From: Alnus glutinosa
Lineage: Eukaryota > Streptophyta > Magnoliopsida > Fagales > Betulaceae
Length of the DNA: 64,000 bases
Direction: 5' to 3'
Assembly: GCF_958979055.1 (NCBI RefSeq)
Contig: NC_084893.1
Span: forward strand, 25,747,487 to 25,811,486
Part shown: piece after piece, positions 55,879 to 64,000 of the stretch
How the letters are laid out: each line of letters begins with the position of its first letter
Position numbering within the stretch: position 1 is the first letter of the stretch
The notes under the pieces: model-generated
Seen by the model: the letters and a program-made list of their open reading frames with translations, nothing else
Told to the model about the DNA's origin: nothing
Database searches by the model: none
Position numbers and translations under genes: made by a program

Positions 55879-58582
55879 TCAAACACTAGTGCAATTGCCA
55901 CTTTCCTTATCCTCCATTCCTGCCATAGTGTCATACAGGGGTTTATTTAATGTCTCCGGCAGGTAAAAAGCAAGTATCCCTCCCACGGTACCACACACTC
56001 CGAACACCAGAAACGGCAAGCCACCACCCAAAACCACCACAAACGGTGCTGTTATCGCTCCCATTTGAGCAGCCTGTGTTGCACATCCTAGCGCTGCGTT
56101 TCTAACCACCGTCGGAAACAGTTCGGCGGCATAAATAAACAGCAAGTTGTAAGTCCCGGCCATCCCAAAGATCCCCAATACCCCACAAACCATCCTCACT
56201 ACCTTCCACATCCCAACGCTGCTCACTAAGCTCCCCAAGAGGCAGAAAACCCCACTAAACCATAACGTCCCTATTGCCAACGGCTTCCTTCCAAACCTGT
56301 CCAGCAAAACTGCCGTGATTGTAAAAGCTGGCATTTCCGCCACTGCGTTAAGGAGCACGTTGAGGTAGAGATTTGTTTCAAGGTTGACAACGTTAAGGCT
56401 AAGACCGTAGTACACAACAGAGCACAAGAAATTAATGGCGACGATGAGAAATAGACGGATGCGAGTGATTTTTAAGCGAACCACATCTACTAGAGACCCG
56501 CTTATTGCTTCTTTGGTTTCTAATTGCTCATAGCTTGAACAGTTATTCACTTCTTCGTCCAGCGCCAACATAACCCCATCAGGAAGGTGTTTTCCGTTGG
56601 ATTTAGCAATGGAGTGCATGAGTTTCATGGCCTCCTTCACTTTTCCTCGAACGAGGTACCATCTCGGAGACTCAGAGATGAAAGGAAGGACGGTGACGAG
56701 GAAGAGAAGGGAGGGGATGGAGGAAGCAATATATAGAGTACGCCATGATCGGAAAACGTAGGCTATGCCGGAGAGTAACCCAATTCCGGTTGAGAAGAAG
56801 TAGAATGTGGACATCCCGGCAGCCCCGCGCTTCGTGGGGCCGACAGGTTCGGTGGCTAGGACGTAAGCACAAAGGCCAACACCGCCTGTGCTGAAACCAG
56901 TTAGGAGCCGAAGACAGACATAGGTCCAGTAGTCTGGGGAAAAGGCTGTCAAGCAACCGAAGACAGCGTTTAGGATACAAACTACTGTTAGGGAGCCTTT
57001 TCTTCCTAGGAAGGAGTCTGAAAGATGGCCAAATATCCCAGCACCTGAAAATCGAAGACAAAATATAAAATGTTAGTGATCGATCATGATGTAAGCTGAT
57101 CGAATTATCTTACACAAATTCAAGCACTAATCAGAAATCCCGTGCTATAACATTTCTTGGGATTAAGTCAGCTTTATTTTTCAATCGGGACAAATGAATA
57201 AGCTAGAGTAATGCTTGTTGTACACTAAAGGGGTAAATCGCACTATTTAAGTGGATAATATCCACAATCCGAGAAGAAATTCGAGGTATCTGACATCGAT
57301 CTATCCTAGCTCTACCGGTAGGCGGTAGTTTTGGTGATACCTCGGCTTCAGGAAAAGGACAATTCCAATTAAAGACAACCGACAACAAAAATATTGAAAA
57401 AAATGTATCCTTTTAAACTTCTATCTTTATCCGAAAGCATGCACCGCGATTTTGTTTTTCTTCAGTCACGCTTATCACTTTCCGTAGCCTCCGTCACACC
57501 CATTTGTTCTCTTTTGCTTTTGTTGTTATCGTTATTAATTATTGCTATTGCTATTGCTATTGCTATTGCTATTGTACGTTCAGCAACTCTTTTAAATAGC
57601 ATTAACTCTATACGGCACAGAAATTAATAACCGATAGTGTTGCGGAAGGCTTATGTTGTCCTTGACCACACACTCCATAAAAGCTTAACAAGTTTCCAGC
57701 TTTAGGGAAGAAAGTAAAAGAAACAAATGGTGAGCATCTTATGCTTAAAAATTAAAGGACGTTTTCTAACGATGATAACAATATCGAAAGGCCGCCGGGA
57801 ATTGACGCAAATGAAAAGAATTTTTATTTGATCCCCTTAAGTTTTATTTGATATTTTGTTTTGCACAAACATGTCATAGAGACATAGAGAAAACGACAAC
57901 CTATACTCTTTCGGGCATGTCCTTCTTTATGTTTTCTTTTTCCATTAACATTAACACTAAAACGACAAGTATTAATTAGTTCCTCAAATCCTACACTTAT
58001 AACATCTCACAAAAGACACATTCGTTAATCGTTATCACACTTGTTGGTCCAAAAACGGAACCTCTCCAAGATAAGCCAGTAATAAATTAATCAAGAAAAA
58101 CCCATAAAAAAAAAATTATTAAACTTTAATTGTATGAGAGAGAGAAACTGACCTATCATGCAGCCGCCAAAGAACAAGGCCTGAACCAACCCAACCTTGT
58201 ACTTGTCTCCACAAACCAACCCCCACTCCGCCACCGTCGAGCTTCCCGAGCCGCCGGCCCACTCCCACGAGCCCGGGTCGAGCCCACAGACGCTGCTCGC
58301 AGAGGCGTCGCAGCCGGACACGGCGGTGCACCTCCAAGCCGGTTCGCGGTCGGCGAAGATCATGACCATGGTGTGGAAGGCCTCCAGCGCCCAAGCCAGG
58401 CTCGTTAGCACGAAGTGCTTCAGCTGCCACGGCCCGAACTCGCCGCAGTGCCTCAGCAGCATGTCGTCGATGCAGATCTTCTCGGATTCCGATTTGGGTT
58501 GGGCTTCCTTTCCTGGTTCTATCAGCGGTGACCGGAGATCGGAACTCCGGTCACCGTAATCTGATGCTAACGTGGCGGGCAT
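55879..58582 (-). CDS. Organic cation/carnitine transporter, OCT4-like
   Basis: Two exons, 58582-58153 and 57044-55879, in phase across a 1.1-kb GT-AG intron, give 531 aa, the length of the plant OCT family (MFS, SLC22-like). The N-terminal region is hydrophilic (SDLRSPLIEPGKEA), followed by LKHFVLTSLAWALEAFHTMV as TM1 and a Cys/Ser-rich extracellular loop (AVSGCDASASSVCGLDPGSW). After the splice come GHLSDSFLGRKGS (the MFS loop motif), the sugar/organic-cation signature SESPRWYLVRGK, DRFGRKPLAIG, LFIYAAELFPTVVRN and the closing LPETLNKPLYDTMAG. About twelve hydrophobic segments can be read. Arabidopsis OCT4 is reported at the tonoplast; substrate and location here are inferred. Both the order of motifs and the single intron fit a functional gene. 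Confidence 0.94.
57539..57574. repeat. (TTGCTA)n short tandem repeat in the OCT4-like intron
   Basis: About six units of attgct, in the single intron of the transporter gene. Confidence 0.8.
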
Positions 58583-58993
58583 ATCTGGGAATCTTTTTTG
58601 GGGTTATTAAGAGGAGGCCAGTTCTCTATGTCGCGCTTCGTAGGGAGAAGTGAAGCTGTTTGTGTATATCCTTGTGGAATAGAGAGTTGCTTTTTGGTTC
58701 ATGGACACGTGGAGGGCGATGAGGCCCATGATTTGCTTGGAGATTAGGAGTGGACACGTAGAGTATGTTAGATCCGTTGGATTTGAGGTAATGTTGGCCG
58801 GTATGCGTAAAGGTCTTTGGCACCTGTGAAGATAGGAATGTTCCTGGGATCTATCATGGTTAGGGGCCTACATGGCACTTTGTGAAGATACGAAACCAAA
58901 CTTTAAACGATTCGTTTGGTTGTTTGTATTGTACGTTTTTAAAATTGTGAATATTAAAAAAATAATTTTAAGAAATTATATTTCCATGATTTA
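58583..58993. other. Upstream region of the OCT4-like gene
   Basis: Presumed promoter side of the minus-strand transporter. No convincing TATA element could be fixed. Two acacgtgg-type (G-box-like) strings occur near 58705-58760 (gacacgtgg, gacacgtag). Confidence 0.35.
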
Positions 58994-59289
58994 GGGTGCG
59001 TTTGGGATTGCGATTTCGTATAGAAAAAATGTGATTTTAAATCAAATAGCAGAAAATGAACCGTTTGAAAACTGCGTTTTTAAAAAATTGCGATTTGAAA
59101 ACGCAGAAAAATGCTTATTCAAATCGCAAGCAATGTGGTGTTTTTTTGAAAATGCAGTATTTTAAAAGGCTAACCTGCGATTTTGCCAAACGCTTAACTG
59201 TGTTTTTAAAAATTACTTTTTTAAATCGTACATTTTAAAATTGCTATTTTTAAATCATACTTTTTGAAATCGTAAACCCAAACAGACCA
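58994..59289 (-). mobile_element. MITE of the gcgattt/aaatcgc family, copy 2
   Basis: Begins gggtgcgtttggg and ends cccaaacagacca, with TTA on both sides (58991-58993 and 59290-59292). The interior repeats aaaacgcag and gcgatttga strings in opposite order to copy 1 at 39918-40231, so the two copies are inverted relative to each other. Confidence 0.72.
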
Positions 59290-59292
59290 TTA

Positions 59293-60242
59293 GAAAACAT
59301 AAATTAAATTGAAAAAACATGTTTGAGAAGGTGAATTGAATTAAGTATAATTCAGAATTTATCTTTGAGTGATATTGATTTTTGGTGTTATTTTTTTGTT
59401 TTTTTTTCTTTTGGCAGAAATCCAAGGCATGTTAATACTTAATGATTGAGAATGATTTTATTGGTTTTATTTTTTTATTTTTAGAAAAGAAAACCAAACT
59501 CGATCAACCAATATCTCCATGTGTGTTTGAGTTTATGCATGCGTAGATTTGGAACAACTTGGCAATCTTAAAATGATAACGCTATAGATATGTTTCGCCG
59601 CTAATAATGTTACTCTTCGGCCTATGTTATATCAGTTGATATCACATATTTTAAGTGGTTTATAATATTAATCAATTAAAAAATAAAAGTGTAGATGACG
59701 CAGAATAGAAGGAAAAAAAGAAGAAGATAATTCATAGTCTCACCATTAAAAAAAACAAAGAGAAATCATATCACCAAGAAACGAATATTTATTTTTTTAA
59801 AATTTTAAAATTTAAAATTTTAATTTTAATTTTTTTTTTTCAATCATCGACTATCTATTATAATAGAACATTATGCTTAAATAGCCTAAGAGACTAAACT
59901 CTAATCCTAACTTTAAAGTAACCGACTTTAAACCAAACCCATTATTAAATTTCAAATAAAACTCATAACATAAATAAAATTAACAATCTAAATAAAACTA
60001 AAAAACAAATTTATACTTGCATCATTCTCCCGCTCTTCGAAAAAAAAAAAAACTCGTCATTGAGTTTAAAACATGAGAAAAAGCACCAAGAATGCTTTGG
60101 GTCAAGCCCAATTTTCCAATTCTGAGATTTCACTTCTTGAGTCTTGTGTTGGATCCCACCTTCTGATGACCTATTGACTAAAGGCTACGGCATCTTTTGT
60201 ATTTTTACTTCTTTACACAACAACGAGATATATTGGTGGGAC
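59293..60242. other. AT-rich intergenic sequence
   Basis: No gene or bounded element recognised. Confidence 0.45.
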
Positions 60243-60300
60243 CACTACAAAAATACATGTAACTAGCCACGTGTAAGTTAGCCACGTGTAGTAATACACG
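60243..60300. mobile_element. Single CACTA-like terminus
   Basis: cactacaaaaatacatgtaa followed by repeated agccacgtgta / acacgtggcta subterminal motifs in both orientations, the arrangement seen at ends of CACTA (En/Spm) elements. The matching other end (complement of cactacaaaaa) was not found downstream in the window, so this is a fragment or an element interrupted by later insertions. Confidence 0.5.
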
Positions 60301-60654
60301 TGGCTAAATTTTTTTTTTCAAGAAATAAAATTTTGCTTTATTTTATACATTAATTTATATACTTATATGTATATATCTACAAGTGTTAAATATTGTATAC
60401 TCACCTAATATACCCCTAATCCTAGTTTAATGCTATATGTATATTATATTGTACAAAACTAAACCTTAATTTAGATATATTATATATTGCTATATATATA
60501 TATATATACAAACTATGCATGTATATATAGCACCAAATTATATTGTGTTAGGTGCATTACCGTCTTAACATTCCTTGTATAAAAGAAAAATGTATAAAAA
60601 AATAGATTTCCTATAATTAATACTATATACATGCATAGTTTGTATAGTACATAC

Positions 60655-60855
60655 TCTCAGGGTTAGGGTTCGTATTTGCGTTTTATAAATAACACGAAAA
60701 ATATAGTATTTTAAATTTACATAAAATATTATATAATATTCACGTTAAGATATTGTTAAAAATACAGTATATATACGTAGGGTTAGGGTTTATGATTTAA
60801 TTTTAGGATTTAACACTATACATAGTACATACACTTAGGGTTAGGGTTTGTGTTT
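60655..60855. repeat. Three spaced telo-box-like motifs
   Basis: agggttagggtt occurs at about 60659, 60779 and 60837 in AT-rich DNA, each time with similar flanks (tagtacatacnct before, tttgt/ttcgt after). They look like diverged copies of one local unit rather than a telomeric array. Confidence 0.6.
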
Positions 60856-61129
60856 GTGTTTACATACACATATATTAAGTCTTATTTGAATTTGAATTTC
60901 TCTCTTCTCAATTTTCATTATTTTCCAATAGCTTATCATTCAAGTCCTAAAAATCATTCCATATCTGATTAGTAATTAAAAAACAAAAATTAATTATCAA
61001 AAACTCAATTAATCAATTGCATTAATTTTTTTTATTCGGTTTTAGAAAATATTCTAACACTAATTTGTCTTTCTTTTGACAAATTAAGTTTTACCATTCA
61101 ATTTTTTAAATTAATTATTATTTTTTTAA

Positions 61130-61187
61130 AAAAATGCCTCATTTAAAATTTTCGCCTAAGGCCCCAAAATATATCGAGCCGGCCCTG
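61130..61187. mobile_element. Single hAT-like terminus
   Basis: gcctcatttaaaattttcgcctaaggcccc...gagccggccctg; its complement starts cagggccggctc, a common terminal sequence of plant hAT elements. The other end is not evident upstream, so only a fragment is claimed. Confidence 0.5.
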
Positions 61188-61664
61188 CATATATATATAT
61201 ATGAGAAGTGCTATACGTGCGTCAAGAGTCCGGCTGGAGTCCGGCTCTTGACCCACGTGGCACATATTAATTTTTTTTTTTTAAAAAAAATTTCAAAAAT
61301 AAGAGAAGAAAACTCTCGTCCGGTTCAGTCTAGTCTTCGTCTTGGTCTTCCAAATTTTCCCCCCATTCCCAAATCTCACCCTCTCCCGCCACCGTCCCCT
61401 CCCCCACTGACCGCCCAACGACCGGTGACCTCTGACCCGCACCGTCCCTTGGCCGGCTCCCAGCTCGCTGTCTCTCTCTCTCTCTCCAAACGACGGACCG
61501 GTGCTCACCAACCACTCAACAACCGCCCAACGACCGGCGCCCACCGACTGCCCACCGACCGGCGCTCTCTGACCCAACGACCGGCGCCCTCTGACCCAAC
61601 GACCGGCGCCCTCTGACCCGAACCGTCCCTCGGCCGGCTCCCAGGTCGCTGTCTCTCTCTCCCA

Positions 61665-61669
<5 letters not shown>

Positions 61670-61707
<38 letters not shown>
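61670..61707. repeat. (CT)n microsatellite
   Basis: Longest of several CT runs between 61460 and 61900, separated by GC-rich phrases repeating cgaccggcgcc (61526-61612), which are a short tandem array in themselves. Confidence 0.88.
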
Positions 61708-61710
<3 letters not shown>

Positions 61711-61819
61711 AGCAGACCAGCGCCCCCGATCGACCGGCGGCTCTCTCTCTCTCGGACCCAGCAAACCGGAGCGCCATCGACCAGAGTCGACCACTCTCTA
61801 CGGTTAGTCTCTCTCCCTT

Positions 61820-61852
<33 letters not shown>

Positions 61853-62487
61853 TTGGTGACTTCTAAGTCTAACCCTCACTCTTTCTCTCTCTCTAACCCA
61901 GCTGGTCTCTCGCTCTCTCGGACCCAGTAGCCCGAGCGCCGCCCACGAGCAGAAGGGACTCCAACAGAGGAGGTTTCCTGAATTTTATTTTTTTCATTGT
62001 AAAGTAATCTTCCTGTGTTAAAACTAGTGTGGTTTGGGCCTTTTTGTACCGTTGAATTTCCATAGACTTTTTGTACCGTTGATAAAGATGGATTTATCAT
62101 GCATGATAAATTGTAATTGTGAACAAAGAGCATGATAGACTTTTTGTACCGTTGATAAAGATGGATTTATTGCAGACAAATTGATGGTTTGATGACATTA
62201 ATTAATTTCTTTGAATTCAATTCATGGTGAAGTTAAAATTGGAGAGCTGTCAAAAGAATATATCATGCTTTCTATTTTAATATGTACATGTTTTTGAAGA
62301 GAGAAGATCTATCTACAACATTATGCACTGTATTGGTATTGATTTGAAGAAGCAATTTTGGGGAAGTTAGGAAGTGAATTATGATTTATTATGCACGATT
62401 GGATTTTGCTTGGTTTAGGTTTTTGTTGTCTCATACAATTGTTTAATTAAACCATTTTTTTTTTTTTTTTTGTAGAATAACTTTTAA

Positions 62488-63050
62488 ATGGACTTGTCAC
62501 AACCGGCCTTGAATTCACTATGCGAAGATGATTGTTTGTTGACACATGAACAACTTGATGATGTTGTTCCCATCGAAATGGACCCTCAAAATGGTATGAT
62601 GGGCATTTTTACTTTTAATTTTGGTAACATATCTTAGACTAAATGTTATTATTTATAGTTGGGTTCTTTACACTATGTTTTATTTGTTTTGATATAGATG
62701 AAAATGAAATTATTGGGGATGAACAGTTGAATGATGGTGTGGACAGTTGTTGTTCCAAGCTCAACAAACAATGTGGAGATAATTGTTTGTTGACACATGA
62801 ACAACTTGATGATGTTGTTCCCATCGAAATGGACCCTCAAAATGGTATGATGGGCATTTTTACTTTTAATTTTTGTAACATTTTTACTTTTAATTTTTGT
62901 AACATATCTTAGAGTAAATGTTATTATTCATAGTTGGGTTCTTTACACTATGTTTTATTCGTTTTGATATAGATGAAAATGAAACTATTGCGGATGAACA
63001 GTTGAATGATGGTGTGGACAGTTGCCGTTCCAAGCTCAAGCTCATAGATA
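62488..63050 (+). repeat. Duplicated exon plus intron in the FRS/MULE frame
   Basis: A unit of about 250-275 bp occurs twice in tandem. Its coding part (tgtttgttgacacatgaaca...gaccctcaaaatg) is at 62530-62593 and 62781-62844. Its intron (gtatgatgggcatttttact...gttttgatatag) is at 62594-62697 and 62845-62972. The next exon start (atgaaaatgaaa...cagttgaatgatggtgtgga) is at 62698 and 62973. Both introns keep GT-AG and the middle exon is 147 nt in phase 1-1, so inclusion or skipping keeps the frame. Confidence 0.88.
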
Positions 63051-64000
63051 AAGTTAAGGAACCTAAGAATGGGATGTTGTTTGGCTCTATAGAGGAACTT
63101 CATGAATATTATAGAAATTATGCTAAGCAAGAGGGTTTTGGTGTGGTACAGAAGAAGAAAAAAAAGGATGAAAATGGAGATGTACATTACATCACTCTAG
63201 CATGTGCTCGTCAAGGCAACAGACAATCTAGCTCAAGCAATAACGTTTGAAAGCCTAGTAAAACAATCAGAACGGGGTGTAAGGCTACTTTGAATGCAAA
63301 GTTAGTAGGCACAACGTGGTATGTGACTAATGCAAATCTATGCCATAATCATGATTTAAGCCCAGGCAAAGCGAGATATTTTAGATGCCACAAGAAGTTG
63401 GATCCTGCTACGAAGAGGAAGCTTGATATAGATGATAGAGCTGGGGGGGTATGAAAATCTTACTTTTGGAGAGAAAGAGTGTCGCAATTATATTGCGAAA
63501 TCAAGACGTCTTCGCCTTGGCACAGGAGGTGCTGCAGCACTTCGTGACTATTTTGATAGAATGCGGAAAGTGAATGATGATTTCTATTTTGATATGGACG
63601 TGGATGATGAATGTCGGTTGAAAAATGTGTTTTGGGCTGATGCACGAAGTAGGTCATCATATGAAGATTTCGGTGATGTGGTTACATTTGACACAACATA
63701 TTTGACCAACAAATACGAAATGCCATTTGCCCCTTTTGTAGGAGTTAATCATCATGGTCAATCAATGCTTTTAGGGGCAGCATTAATTTCAAGTGAGGAT
63801 ACAGCAACATTTGTTTGGTTGTTTGAGGCATGGTTGAAATGCATGAAGGGCCGAGCGCCAGGGGCAATTATTACAGATCAAGATCGGGCTATGAAAAGTG
63901 CAATTAAGAAGGTTTTTCCGAATGCCCGACATAGATTTTGTTTATGGCATGTACTGAAAAAACTTTTAGAAAAATTTGGATCACATTTACAGTACAAGAC
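62488..64000 (+). pseudogene. FAR1/FRS-related MULE transposase, disrupted and incomplete
   Basis: Predicted exons 62488-62593, 62698-62844 and 62973 onward join in phase. Then come a FAR1 DNA-binding domain (FGSIEELHEYYRNYAKQEGF; TGCKATLNAKL; NLCHNHDLSPGKARYF), the linker NLTFGEKECRNYIAKSRRLR, and a MULE transposase domain. The latter has DVVTFDTTYLTNKYEMPFAP, VNHHGQSMLLGAALISSED, TFVWLFEAWLKCM and AIITDQDRAMKSAI. Two of the catalytic acidic residues (in FDTTY and TDQD) are visible; the third lies past the window. The sequence is broken by an in-frame TGA (63248-63250) and by a one-base shift at a run of seven G (63443-63449). Compared with FRS proteins I recall, it also lacks a short linker there. 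FRS proteins are domesticated transposases acting in the nucleus as transcription factors. Whether this is a decayed FRS gene or an actual MULE is open. Confidence 0.85.

Larger units (their letters stand above)
61201..64000 (+). mobile_element. Putative MULE with FAR1-type transposase (continues past the window)
   Basis: The left part begins gagaagtgctatacgtgcgt, similar in type to the gagaaatgctac ends of the MULE-like element at 19686. It includes a hairpin (gtcaagagtccgg...ccggctcttgac, 61220-61251). After a CT-rich leader with several (CT)n runs comes the FAR1/MULE transposase frame. The right end is outside the window, so TIRs and target duplication cannot be tested here. Confidence 0.5.

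Noticed and set aside
60655..60855. Interstitial telomeric array
   Set aside because: Only three isolated motifs of under two telomere units each; too short and spaced for telomeric DNA.
61505..61879. Arg-Glu and Ser-Leu rich frames on the minus strand
   Set aside because: Come from several (CT)n runs and short GC-rich tandem phrases; no protein family recognised.

Overview
The window is nuclear DNA of a flowering plant, most likely a woody eudicot. It is AT-rich and most of it is intergenic. Genes are split by GT-AG introns, and there are many microsatellites, A/T runs and transposable elements of almost every plant class. All protein assignments come from reading translations and recalling family sequences. 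No database search was run, and the species cannot be named from the sequence.

Six host genes can be reconstructed, each with exon phases that close exactly. (1) 5064-8021 (+): an uncharacterised plant protein of 314 aa with a C-terminal membrane anchor. (2) 9436-19204 (-): mRNA cap guanine-N7 methyltransferase, 13 exons, 371 aa. (3) 30703-34010 (-): a GH1 beta-glucosidase, 13 exons, 498 aa, most like the BGLU41 type. (4) 44357-47713 (+): a mitochondrial RRM protein like ORRM2, 4 exons, 144 aa. (5) 53535-54064 (+): a small uncharacterised plant protein, 2 exons, 135 aa. (6) 55879-58582 (-): an organic cation/carnitine transporter like OCT4, 2 exons, 531 aa. A seventh locus, 62488 to the window end (+), is a FAR1/FRS-type MULE transposase reading frame carrying a stop, a frameshift and a duplicated exon.

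Layout: 1-4.9 kb is repeat-rich, with a Cassandra TRIM whose LTRs carry 5S rRNA-like sequence and a 142-bp MITE. 5-8 kb is gene 1. 9.4-19.2 kb is the cap methyltransferase, whose introns hold a Pack-MULE with a GH17/X8 fragment, a 5'-truncated L1 LINE with a solo LTR nested in it, and a tRNA-derived SINE. 19.7-22.2 kb is a tandemly duplicated TIR element. 22.9-23.7 kb may be an LTR. 25.0-30.4 kb is a very young, nearly intact Ty1/copia element just downstream of the beta-glucosidase. 35.4-36.1 kb is a hAT element carrying a protein-kinase fragment. 36-44 kb is MITE and MULE territory. 44-58.6 kb holds the last three host genes. 59-64 kb is transposon-derived and ends in the FRS/MULE element.

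The host genes are unrelated single-copy genes with no operon-like logic. By recalled Arabidopsis locus numbers, however, the neighbourhood looks like an interleaving of At3g20650-At3g20660 (cap methyltransferase, OCT4) and At5g54570-At5g54580 (BGLU41, ORRM2). This suggests an ancestral block that Arabidopsis split by reciprocal loss after duplication. The most notable accessory signals are two non-autonomous elements of different superfamilies, each bounded by a perfect target-site duplication and each carrying a recognisable host gene fragment.
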